Position numbers and translations under genes: made by a program. Below are positions 28,001 to 37,146 of a DNA stretch of 64,000 bases, piece by piece; position 1 is the first letter of the stretch; each line of letters begins with the position of its first letter. The notes under the pieces are model-generated. The model had not been told where the DNA came from. It saw only the letters and a program-made list of their open reading frames with translations, and ran no database searches. Origin of the DNA: Dimorphilus gyrociliatus (taxonomy: Eukaryota > Annelida > Polychaeta > Dinophilidae); NCBI GenBank assembly GCA_904063045.1, contig CAJFCJ010000019.1, positions 2,185,700-2,249,699 on the forward strand, in the 5' to 3' direction.

Positions 28001-29972
28001 GAAGTCACCAGCTAGCTTACCTTTTAGAGTACCAGAATTTTGGTTTGAAACAATTTGCCATCGATTAAGAAATACCGTTGTCATAGTCGCAGCAACTCAT
28101 ACTGATCTATGTAGCTCAGATACTGTTCAAACTAGGGTTAATCTAATAAAAGATAGATTAACAACAATAGAACGAACGTTTACCGAACACTTAGAATTCA
28201 TAAAGAGAACCCTATTGGCTGATAGTGCTCATGACAAAGTTAATAGGCTTCATTTAGAGAGAATTAACAATATCTTAACTAGGGGCCCCGTTTTGAGCGA
28301 AATTATACCCCTGAGTTTAAAAACGTTCGACGGTATCGACACTTTGAAAAGACACTTGGTAAACACTCTAAAAAAGATTCGACCCCTTGCTAAACCGTCT
28401 CATTTTGAAGATTGGCTATTAAACAGTCCGATTCCTTGGATAAATAGAGAAGATTTATATAGGCAGGCAGCCAGATTTCATATAAAAAAATTGGATTTGG
28501 ACAAAATTCTCGAAAATATGCGCCAAGCTGGTGCCATCTTGAATTATGTTGATGAATCTTCAAATTTCATATTTACTAATCCGAATCTTTTATTAACTGT
28601 CTTCTCTTTGAGTAGTTTATCCTCTACTATTCTAACTGAGAAACAATTAAGGGATATATGGAGGGAGTATCACGGTATACGTGATGACAATGTATGGTCT
28701 GAAATTTTGCATTTACTTCAAAAATTCGACCTCTGTTATGAACTGATCTCAAAGACTGAAAGAGAATTTTGCTTCCCTTCTTTACACTCAGATTTCCCTC
28801 CTAATTCTTCTTTAGTTATTTGGCCAATTGTACTAGGAGATCCCGACTGGGTAGAATATTCTATGCTGTTGGAATTTCCGTCTACACAGGCACCGCCTAG
28901 TGGACTAATAGAAAGAATTAACGTTCGTTTACAATATTTTCTTGATCATAGAATTGATTGGAGAAACGGCTTTGTTGCTTTTGCGAATTCAGGAAAGGAT
29001 ATCAGTAAAGTTTGTTCGTATACTCGAAGGCATCAATGTAGATCTGCTATAAGATTCGCGGTAAGGTTGCGCAAGGATCGTCGACAGATGGCACATCACT
29101 TATTCCAAGTGTACGCAGCTACAGCTGATAAACTAATCGAATCATTCTATCCAGGAGTCATCTACATATGGCTAATGGAGTGCTCCCACTGTCTGAACAA
29201 AACACGAGATAGACCAGTCATTCCAACGGCATTTAAAACCGATAGACATTTAACAGCTAAAAGTGACATAGTGGAATGTTCGGGTATGCTAATTCCCAGT
29301 TCAGCCGCCTTTCCTCCTGAATTTAATGGTCCCAAATACGGTTTTTTAAATGAGAACGCTCGAAGCGCTTTAATATCATATCATTCAAATTTAATACGTT
29401 CAATTTCATCTTTGAACTTGATGAATTATCTACTTAAGAATGCTGCAATTACTGTAAAAGAAGCCGATGATATTTTAAAACAGAACGAGGAATCAGACCG
29501 TAACGAGTTACTCTTATCACATATATTTCAAAGGGGGGAGCCGCTATTTAGCTACCTCGTAGATCAGCTACGTCAGAACAAGAGAACCGAAAATTTAGCA
29601 AAATCTATAGAGTGTCATATCAATGATTTGGAATCACGAAGTAAACAATTATTACAACTTAAACAATTGGATCAAGGTAGAAATTATTCACTGCCAAGAT
29701 GCAAAAGTAACAACTACGAACAAGCTTTTTCGAATAGATCCCTTGGTCTTTCTCACTATATTCATATCATTCCAGATTCTGTACCTAACGGAGATAATTA
29801 TATCATAATGGCTGGGGAAAAATACAGGGAAAACTACAGGGATAGTTTCATATGTGCACCTCATAATGAGAAGAGAAGGAGGCGAACCCAAAGTGCTCCT
29901 TCTAATGGTTCAGCTAGAAATCGTTTGTTGTTGAATTTTCATAAAACTGACAGTGAAACATTTGATTGTTGA
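25053..29972 (+). CDS. Membrane-anchored Roc-COR (ROCO-type) GTPase without LRR or kinase
   Basis: One uninterrupted exon of 1639 residues. A hydrophobic helix at about residues 5-22 looks like a signal anchor. It is followed by about 880 residues of acidic, Ser/Glu/Asp-rich, probably disordered sequence. The Roc GTPase begins near 903: P-loop GPSSVGKT (911-918), G3 DFGG (955-958) and G4 THTD (1015-1018, in place of NKxD). A COR-like region follows, with WPIVLGDPDW, PPSGLIERINVRLQ and DWRNGFVAF in the 1240-1400 range. About 150 residues of tail contain Arg-rich and helical parts. Known ROCO proteins carry LRRs, ankyrins or a kinase; none is present here. It could be a divergent DAPK1/MFHAS1/LRRK relative. 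AATAAA at 30036. Confidence 0.8.
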   Translation: MLDVGIYLGMFGLLVAYLKIAYEAEVLRKRCHLLEEDIEDERSKDKPLPNNETQQVSSNEKEDEKIIDSAEKIDNNNGQVDAKSEDNPQDVLKKDDEGIFDEEQREEYSYDEEDSSTNSVYEDLNSDEEVPSTNSSRSKQIIRNIGRTIAEEKEEEMHNNSSSSDEFEYEPMLSDITEVSEPESEVEIINSMLKDEKSLAYLVKTRSLSEPVDVYRWSDSDLSDEDSSTPERQCLQLPHVLTSPTDEIEEFEFNDSVHQKISNDSLNDTITPSKPINNQSSESKLEDKTIISSIKYETINDNIPSLSSVKESAKSSNVDQLQIKEEVDEEKIVPSMKEVRNVLRSILLKQTKPTSYLTETPVKNKIVRFEHADPNEFENDDCTISEDDWSNSSVSSFDRLKLKVLDSHDAPIATIDSDLDFDDDNDENESPLINSPRSVDEEIFSQKVTTKGQLIDEDFTLKPNLDSDTKINEVVYNNVSQLELANHNLEERPVSSCDIALEKSSVDDRKVEITETKVIDSDDKIVSRSSSEEFVHEFEEEVRFEYTIISTRNGENIDSKEPEKLSEREETSNILSSDFAIETFNWEDDEPFKRRDLRSKLTTSTPSDDTIQEEQQNIDKVHERKEEHVIDSPRDVKEIKIKETAICEKEDNRNEIDIDQRLEMSDNMNEVKTNKMEKIALPIIKSKPLYGPIQTIVPSSFYNENILSAKVEPAEENLPNHLENNLKGELRTKPQEESILLHTSTLSGTNIDGESENENNSSINTSTSSTGLESSKSKEKFLETNIDEILMDPIETNIDSDLDEKFTRNNLSNYLKPDLTNAGNYSRSCTNSLSRSSLGKEEMTNNFSFDSKTNSSFTEPLETDIDAVLEMDNVVSVSRTPNLSFRNSLITKSESEEDESFIRRTKLIALGPSSVGKTRLLNALRSTTIDFDTPTIGIEVRRQYLDEINELWTYDFGGNEAFQFVQQMFLTEYSVCLLVVDISKSPASLPFRVPEFWFETICHRLRNTVVIVAATHTDLCSSDTVQTRVNLIKDRLTTIERTFTEHLEFIKRTLLADSAHDKVNRLHLERINNILTRGPVLSEIIPLSLKTFDGIDTLKRHLVNTLKKIRPLAKPSHFEDWLLNSPIPWINREDLYRQAARFHIKKLDLDKILENMRQAGAILNYVDESSNFIFTNPNLLLTVFSLSSLSSTILTEKQLRDIWREYHGIRDDNVWSEILHLLQKFDLCYELISKTEREFCFPSLHSDFPPNSSLVIWPIVLGDPDWVEYSMLLEFPSTQAPPSGLIERINVRLQYFLDHRIDWRNGFVAFANSGKDISKVCSYTRRHQCRSAIRFAVRLRKDRRQMAHHLFQVYAATADKLIESFYPGVIYIWLMECSHCLNKTRDRPVIPTAFKTDRHLTAKSDIVECSGMLIPSSAAFPPEFNGPKYGFLNENARSALISYHSNLIRSISSLNLMNYLLKNAAITVKEADDILKQNEESDRNELLLSHIFQRGEPLFSYLVDQLRQNKRTENLAKSIECHINDLESRSKQLLQLKQLDQGRNYSLPRCKSNNYEQAFSNRSLGLSHYIHIIPDSVPNGDNYIIMAGEKYRENYRDSFICAPHNEKRRRRTQSAPSNGSARNRLLLNFHKTDSETFDC

Positions 29973-30364
29973 TTTATAATTGTTAAGGTTTTTGCCTTAA
30001 AATTTTACTTTTATTTTTAACAAATGAATAATGGTAATAAAATTTTATTTTACTTAATAAAAATTCTATATTCACATCAATTAACACCCAAAAAAAACTC
30101 TTTATTGTTTTTCTTATAGTGTTTATGTTTTTTTTCTACATCTTCAAAGAGAAAATAACTTTTTAGAAAGGCACGGAAAACGATGTTTATACTAAATTGA
30201 ACAGTGACATCTAGTAGCGATCTATAAACCAGTTTTCCAATTATCGGTTTGTCGTTTATGAGCGATAATAAATGTTAGCGTGAAATTTGATATAACAAGA
30301 ACATAAATCTTGCAAAAAAAGGAGTATTATAGCATATATATTTTTTTATTATTAGCAATATACC
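29973..30364. other. Short intergenic interval
   Basis: It holds the 3' UTR of the Roc-COR gene, with AATAAA at 30036-30041, and the promoter of the MYND/MSS51-like gene. Nothing else was seen. Confidence 0.45.
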
Positions 30365-32041
30365 ATGAATAATGTAGATGGTACTGATTTACCTATAGAG
30401 GATGCTATTTGGAATGTTCAATTAGTGGATTATGTTGGTAATTAGAATTTGATACATATTTCTAATTGAATGATTTTACTTTAATGACTTTATTTTCCCA
30501 TAGACGAAAACGATTTAACATTAAAAAGTGCCGAAGTAATTGATATACGATCTAACAGTCTCTTAGGAGGTTCAACCTTGCCTTATGAAAAACGATTGGA
30601 TGAAGAGATCAAAGACATCATAAAAGAAACCGCCCTTAAGCCTATCGTAGGACCTCCGAGGTTACCAACCAGTATCCTGTGCAACGATTGCGACCTGTAA
30701 TAAGATTTATTAGTAGAATATTTTGGTAGCTGAACGTTTATTTTAATAAAAAGAGACTATAGTAAGAATTATATTCCCAAACCAAAAGGTCGGATATATG
30801 GAAGAACAACGCATCTAAAATTCGTTACTCTAAGAAAGTTTGTTCGTTGTGTCCGAGGTCAGCTTCAAAAGACTTATTTACGTGCTGGTGAATATATTTA
30901 CATACATATCCTTCTATTTATTCATTACAATAATAAAACTATAGCGAAAATTGTGAATCGACGTTCTATTGCTGGTCTAGAACGTGCAATAGCAATAATG
31001 ATGTTACGCACCAACAGTTTTGTTCCATAATTAAAGAGGCAAAAGCCATGGAAACCGAATTAGCATTTGGCTTGGAATTAAGATACGAAGAAGATATTTT
31101 ACATAACGACAAACAAATTATTAAAGATATTGAACAGTTTGTGCAAAGTAATAAAGAGCATAAATCATTCTATATAGGTTGATATATAGGAATTTTCATT
31201 TTTTCAATTTCCAGTGAAGCATATAATTGATAATCCTATAAATAATTGGAAAGATTACACTACACAAAGGAATTTATCCACGGATAAGATGGAGTATACC
31301 ACGCTGTTAACATATCCTTTAACGCTGTATTCTATTATTAAAAAATCTTTTAGCAAAGGTTATTTAATTAGATTTTAATGAGGTTTTTTAAAAATCATAA
31401 AAAAAGTACTTTTTCTTTCTAAAAGTAGAAGATTTATGCGTTGCCATAGTGGGCGCTGAAATTGAATCAAACTTCTCATTCATCTTCCGAGTACGCGATT
31501 ATTCTTTACAAATAATTATATTATAAAATTTATTTTAATAGAATTTATTTTGTATAGGAACTTTGTAATTTATTACCCAATTGTCGTCTAGTTCTACATA
31601 TGATTGGACCGAATATCAAGCGAAAGCAGGATGAGAACTATGATAATTTAAAGATGAAATTTGAAAAGAAGACCCTATTCCATCAAATTGAAGACATTGA
31701 TATTCAATTTGATTTTATTATATGCTTCAATTCTGGATTTGTAGCTTATCGTAGTTGGATTAAAACAATTGAAAAGTTTATGGTAATATTATATAATTTA
31801 TATCCTTAAAATGTTGTTTTTTTTTTTTACATTTACTTGGAAACAGATGATGAAAATTCCAGTTTTTACTACAGAACGCTGTTATTTAACTCTTTCTATG
31901 TTTGATAAAGCTAAGGAGAATAGGGATGTACGTTTAACTAATTTCTCAATTAACCCATTTAGATCTGTTGTTAAAAAATCATGTCAACAATACGATCTTT
32001 CGTGGTTATCTAACTCGTTTATATGTAAACTTGAATTTTAA
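30365..32041 (+). CDS. MYND zinc-finger, MSS51-like protein
   Basis: Eight exons join in phase: 30365-30437, 30504-30671, 30767-30887, 30945-31177, 31215-31358, 31426-31490, 31558-31782 and 31847-32041, giving 407 residues. A MYND-like finger is assembled across exons 3 and 4 (KKVCSLCPRSA, then TCCENCESTFYC, then HQQFC). The C-terminal half has MSS51/ZMYND15-type features: the VAIVGAEIE strand, then HMIGPN, IICFNSGF, then SWIKTIE with a KIPVFTT strand, and an NPF motif near the end. Relatives include translational regulators of mitochondrial COX1 (yeast Mss51) and muscle MSS51. The exon 2/3 junction is the least certain: it uses a GTATCC donor and a TAAG acceptor, chosen because only it restores the finger frame. 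Confidence 0.7.
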
Positions 32042-32169
32042 TAATGTTTTTATTTGTTTTATTTATTCATTTACATATTCTGAATTACAGTTAATATTTT
32101 AGATAAGAACTATCATCTTTCGCTTGGTTTTTTTTTCTTTCTTTTTGTCTTTTTAAAAAAGGTATCTAA

Positions 32170-32975
32170 TCACTTGATAAGTTTCTTATGGCTGGATTCG
32201 TGTACGGATAGAGTTCTAGCTTGACAAAAGCTTCTATCGCAGAAAGCGCATTTGAAAGGTTTCTCCTTTGAATGGGTGAACCTGGAGGAAATGAGTATCA
32301 TAAATATGCTGAAGGAGAAATTATACCTAGATTGTTCGGCGACTAATAAAATAAAAAGCCCCGTGTTTTAACACTGGTTCAAGTTGACCATGAGCCTTTT
32401 TTTTAATTTAGCTAAATGGTGTAAAATAAAGCTGTGTGGTACCTATGATCCCGTAGGTGGTCCTTTCTTCGAAAAGCTTTACCGCATTGTTCACAGGTAA
32501 ATGGTCTTTCATTTGTATGAGTCCTTTCGTGGATTAGTAGATTATAAGATTTTGTAAAGATTCTCGAGCAGTATCGGCATACGTAAGATTTCTTCTTAGA
32601 CGATTGTAGACTTGGAGCGGGTAGTGTCGTCGTAACATCAACCTCCTCGTCACTGTCAGTTCTCTCATCGTCTGACCTACTTACTGCGGACTTTGCTAAA
32701 TTGGCAAAGTCAAATCGTTTCTTTTTTGGTTTAATACGAGTTTCTTCGATAGCTGAGAGAAGAACTTCGGCAACGCTTGGTTGTAGTTGAGATTGCCTAC
32801 AAACTAATTGTAAATCCAGATGATCAAATGTTCCAGTGGCTTCCGATTCAATTACGGCAGCTTCTTTAACGTTTACTGGTGTAACCTTCAAGTATGGATT
32901 ATGACGAAGTGTAAGGCACTTTTTAGATAGGCATAACAGCTTCCTCTTTCTTCCTGTAAAATTTATATAAATCAT
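32170..32975 (-). CDS. Odd-skipped-related C2H2 zinc-finger transcription factor
   Basis: The main exon covers 32953-32443 and the last exon 32281-32170, joined in phase through a 161-nt intron. Three C2H2 fingers are present: [33 protein letters not shown] ending in RDHRFTH across the junction, and [10 protein letters not shown] ending in HESSH. The phrases [15 protein letters not shown] and [10 protein letters not shown] identify the Odd/Bowl/OSR family, nuclear DNA-binding regulators of gut, nephridial and segmental development. The start is uncertain. An ATG at 32975 is in frame if the exon is read through, but TTTTACAG at 32954 looks like a splice acceptor, so the true first exon may lie further upstream. 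The C-terminus ends soon after finger 3, so the protein is short for the family. Confidence 0.85.
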
Positions 32976-35438
32976 TTTGAGAAAAAAGCGTAAGAAGGAT
33001 AAATCTGTCAATAAGCATTGAATATAAAATCCCCGCCTAATGCAGGCATCTCATAAAACATTATATCAGCAACATTCCAAACATCGTTCAACGACGCTTA
33101 AGAGATTGAAAAAATGTAGGTCATTTTATAACACCTCGCTATCATCATCCTATTCGTTAGTTTCAACTATTTTGGAAAATCTATTAAAAACATTACGCCT
33201 TTGGCATTAATGGCAAATAAAAAAGGATATACGTTGGACGCTTTTTAACGGTTCGCTTCCACAGATCCTGCCTTTGTCAGTTCTATAAATTATAATGTAA
33301 CATTTTATAAACAACAAAACTGCATATGGAAAACAGGGCAATAACGATATCTCGGAATAAATCAAGCAAAGCTGTCTTGTTTTTTAATCCTTTTGAGGGT
33401 AATTTATTTGATATGAAAAAAAAAGGGAGAAAGAGTCGAAAGAAGAGAAGAAAGAAGGTATCAAATACTATTTTTATATATTTATGCGTAAATAATTTTA
33501 TACGAAAGAGCTGACGCTCTCATTTTGCCGCCCTTCTAAAATGGGACAACGACGCGCGCGCATGTATTTTGGATCTGTTTATAGCACCTGAGACTACTAC
33601 CTATTTATTACTTATATATTTATATGTAAGAAAGGGTAAGAAAGAGACTAAAACATGTCACTCTTTGTTCGGTTAGGATAAAAACAATACACATTTTAAA
33701 ACCAATAAGTTTTCTACTTTTTTCCAACCAAGATGTAAAAAAACAGGAACAAACACCAAACACTAAAAACTTAACAACATAGTTACCAACAACATTCCTT
33801 AATCAGATTATACCATAGAAAAGAAAGTTAATCTATATATTATATGCAAATTAGCTAACTTTAATTGGATAAAAACATGTCTTCGTATAAAAGTTATGTA
33901 TTCTATATAAATTAATGAAAAATATTGTTACTATAGTATAAAACCTTTTACTATTTTCATTAGTTACATATATAAACTCCTTTTTTTTGTTACGTAGTCT
34001 AAAAGTTATCCTTTTAGGGCTATAAATACTTAAATAAATAAAACTACATACGAGTATATATTGTATATAGTATTTGTATAAACAAACAATATATACGCCT
34101 AAAGTTACGCACTAAATAATACTGTAGTATGACAAACTGGTTTCTTTCTTTTTAACTTTAATTAGAAAAGTTTGTTATTATTTTTGTTTAGAATTCAATA
34201 AAAACACAACTTCTCTGTAGTTTTACTTTTTAAAGTGTGGAATACATGGAAAATGGATTTTTACTATTCTTTTATAGGCCTTTGTACTCGGTTTTTGACG
34301 CCTTCGTCACTTCAAACGATTCTACTAGGTCGTTGAAAATTTTGTCGGTTAAGGGTTAAAAATACTATAAATGTTTCAAAATGGGTTTAAATTTTATTTT
34401 ATAATATACTTTATACATTTTATTGACCCCTTTTCTATTTATATTGAATACTTTGATAAAATAAGCACGGCTAACTGTTCAAAGCGGTTAATTATCAAAG
34501 AAAGCCGCATATTTTGACAAGGATCTTTTATAGCCTTATCCGATATATTTTTATGATTGTTTCGTAATTTTAGTTGTATTACACAACCTTACGTTCCTTT
34601 TAAAATTTCCGAAACAATGTAACGACCAATTTTCTAAGATGACAAATTAAAATATTACTAATTATTCATTTAATAGTTTTGAATGGACGAGAAAAAGCGA
34701 ACAACGCAACTTCCTATCTTAAAATAAAACAGAATGCAACATCCGTAGAAAATTTTTAGGTGTCAGGCGTCGATTGACGAGAAGCGGGGGAGACTTTGGA
34801 AATGGGACGTCAGGGGAAAATTTATAGTTGTTCTAGATTTGCCAAAAGATACAAGGGGAACACAAAATGTTTCTTAATCTAGAATTATTCTACTTTTGGT
34901 CCAATTGACAACAGATGTAGATTTTGATGCTAAACTTGATTTTATATATTTATTGTATGTTGATCAGACACTTTACATCCAATCACACTATAGTGAAAAT
35001 ATCCCTAAAACCTCATTTATTTTTATTAATCTTCAATGTATAAGATTAATAAAAAGATAACAAAATGAGAAGTAAACATAGTGGAGAAATAAACTAAGTA
35101 GTTTTAGTATACAATAAACTATACCTGATGTCTCAGCTGGTAGGTCGATGGCGCACGGCTCGAGCATGGCGTTCGAATGAAAAAAAAGGCGGGCGCTACG
35201 CAGGATCCGAATGGAAATGAGGCTGTGACGTCAGAAGTTGTAACGCGCGCGCGTTTTGCATGCATGCTGGTCCAGGTTGATTATGCTCAATGGCAATTTG
35301 TCAAACTAATAGCTTTTCTCAAACATATAACAAGCAGAAAGTTATTTTTGGTTTCGTAACGTAAACGAAAGCAAAAAATGTGTTTTACATTTATTCTGTC
35401 AAAGCGCTTGGTAGAATATATATATGTGTATAGAATAT

Positions 35439-35445
<7 letters not shown>

Positions 35446-35493
<48 letters not shown>
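35446..35493. repeat. (TA)24 microsatellite
   Basis: A perfect TA dinucleotide run of about 48 bp. It causes spurious Ile/Tyr-repeat reading frames on both strands. Confidence 0.95.
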
Positions 35494-35496
<3 letters not shown>

Positions 35497-35729
35497 TATA
35501 GGCTGTTTGAGGAAAAAGAGAACCGTTCTACAAAATAGTAACAACAAGGATAAAGTAATTGTGGCTGCCTCTTTTTTTTTCGCATTTAGCTTTTTATTTT
35601 TTTTACCTTAATTCAATCTGTACGCCCAATCGGCTTTTTAAGCGTGAGCAGTTTGCTTATTATATGCGTATACATAAACGGTATATTTCAAACATTCCCT
35701 GTTGTTTATATCGAATAACAGCCGCTCGG

Positions 35730-35869
35730 TGACCTTAAAAGGGTCAGTTCGGGCGATCGGCCTCAAAAAATATCATCGAACGCCTTTCCCTCTAGCTCCC
35801 TAAGGCGATTTTAAGTTGCTTTGCGCGGACCATTTTTCGTCGTGTTTCTTATTTGCAGGTCCGCGCGAA
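35730..35869. other. GC-rich cluster of three inverted repeats
   Basis: Three nested-arm pairs lie within 140 bp: TGACC/GGTCA (35730-35746), CGCCTT/AAGGCG (about 35781-35806) and GCGCGGACC/GGTCCGCGC (35823-35831 with 35858-35866). The last extends to 12 pairs with one G-U, and has a 26-nt loop. GC content is far above the surroundings. It may be a structured RNA or a regulatory element; no known RNA family was recognised. Confidence 0.4.
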
Positions 35870-36090
35870 AGCTTAGACCACACAAGATGATTATTGTTCA
35901 ACACCTGATAACAAAATCTATTTTGTTTTTATTCTTTTTTTTTTAAGTTATTTTAAAATCAAAAGAATTTCGATCTTGTTTTTTTTTATATATTCATTAT
36001 TTCTTTTTTATAAGTTTATTCTTTTTATTGCTATTTCCTTTAATATTTTACGACTGCGGCGTCTAATGATTTTTGTTCTCTAGATTGTTT

Positions 36091-37146
36091 TTATAGCTTC
36101 AATTCACCGGGCATTTCGGTCCCTTTTAAGCCCGAAAGAAGATTTTCGGCAGCGAGTAACGCCATCTGCGTCCTAGTTTCAATAGTTGCACTCCCAATAT
36201 GCGGTAAAACAATGCAATTATTCAGTTGTAATAATTCGCTATCAGTAGGCAAGGGTTCAGGTGTAGTGACATCTAAACCAGCAGCTCTAATCTTTCCCGA
36301 TCGTAGGGCGTCTATTAAATCGTTCTGCTCGACAACCTCGCCTCGAGAAGTATTTATCAGAATACTGTTTTTTTTCATTTGATTAAAAGCGTTATTGTTG
36401 AAAATTCCAGTCGAATCAGCTGTCAGAGAACAAGTGACCAACAAGAAATCGCTCTTTTCCAAGAGTTCACTGAATTCCACATATCTTGACCCAAGTTCAT
36501 TGTCAATTTCTGGTTTTGAACCGCTTGCTGTGCTATAAATAATCTCTTTAACCCCAAAAGGTTTTAGTCTACGAGCTGTTGCGATACCAATTCTTCCAAA
36601 ACCGTAAATTCCCACAGTTGAGCCTTTTAAAGAAGTTCCGCACATCCACAGCGGACTCCAAGTTCCCCATTTCCCGTCTTTAACAGCGGCAACAGCTTCT
36701 GTTATTCGCCTACAAACGGTTAACAACAAGGTTACCGTTAAATCAGCAGTAGTTTCTGTTAGAACATCGGGTGTATAGCCAACACGAATATTTTGTTCTT
36801 TACATGTTTGCAAATCGATATGATTGAAACCCACTGACATGGTACTAATAACTTTCAAGTTCGGTCCAGCGGCCCCGATTACTTCCTTATCAATCTTATC
36901 TGTTAACAGGCAATACAGACCATGTATTCCCTTGACGTTTTGTAATAATTCGTTTCGGGGTACTGTTGATTCCGCCTCTTTCCATTGAGCGATAATACAT
37001 TCATCTTTTAATTTTTCTAATGCTTCAGACGGAATCTGCCTAGTTATATATATTTTAGATTTACCATCGATTGACATATTTCTTCGTAGTCTAATTGTGT
37101 TTAATATTGAGTTGTGTCGTCGAAGAAAACTTGAAAAACTTGTCAT
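36091..37146 (-). CDS. GRHPR: Glyoxylate/hydroxypyruvate reductase
   Basis: An intron-less gene of 351 residues starting at ATG 37146. It belongs to the D-isomer-specific 2-hydroxyacid dehydrogenase family and is collinear with animal GRHPR. Visible are VISTMSVGFNHID and VGYTPDVLTETTADL, the Rossmann fold GIYGFGRIGIATARRLKPFG, NTSRGEVV (with the active-site Arg), an LDVTTPEPLP acid segment, LPHIGSAT (catalytic His), and the C-terminus GELKL. It reduces glyoxylate to glycolate and hydroxypyruvate to D-glycerate with NADPH, limiting oxalate. An extra Arg/Ser-rich head of about 23 residues precedes the MSIDGK that aligns with the usual start. It resembles a mitochondrial presequence; a second Met at residue 24 could give a cytosolic form. 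Confidence 0.95.
   Translation of the reverse strand: MTSFSSFLRRHNSILNTIRLRRNMSIDGKSKIYITRQIPSEALEKLKDECIIAQWKEAESTVPRNELLQNVKGIHGLYCLLTDKIDKEVIGAAGPNLKVISTMSVGFNHIDLQTCKEQNIRVGYTPDVLTETTADLTVTLLLTVCRRITEAVAAVKDGKWGTWSPLWMCGTSLKGSTVGIYGFGRIGIATARRLKPFGVKEIIYSTASGSKPEIDNELGSRYVEFSELLEKSDFLLVTCSLTADSTGIFNNNAFNQMKKNSILINTSRGEVVEQNDLIDALRSGKIRAAGLDVTTPEPLPTDSELLQLNNCIVLPHIGSATIETRTQMALLAAENLLSGLKGTEMPGELKL

Larger units (their letters stand above)
32976..36090. other. 3.1 kb non-coding flank of the odd-skipped-related gene
   Basis: A mostly AT-rich interval between OSR and GRHPR, both on the minus strand. It probably contains the missing OSR first exon and cis-regulatory DNA, and the GRHPR 3' UTR (reverse AATAAA at 36015-36020). 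It includes a (TA)24 tract at 35446-35493 and a GC-rich stem-loop cluster at 35730-35869. No protein-coding exon could be firmly read. Confidence 0.45.

Noticed and set aside
35125-35180. tRNA-like stretch (CTCAGCTGGTAGG A-box-like, GTTCGAAT B-box-like)
   Set aside because: The spacing is suggestive, but the T stem (TGGCG versus GAAAA) and D stem do not pair and no acceptor stem is found. At best it is a degraded tRNA relic.
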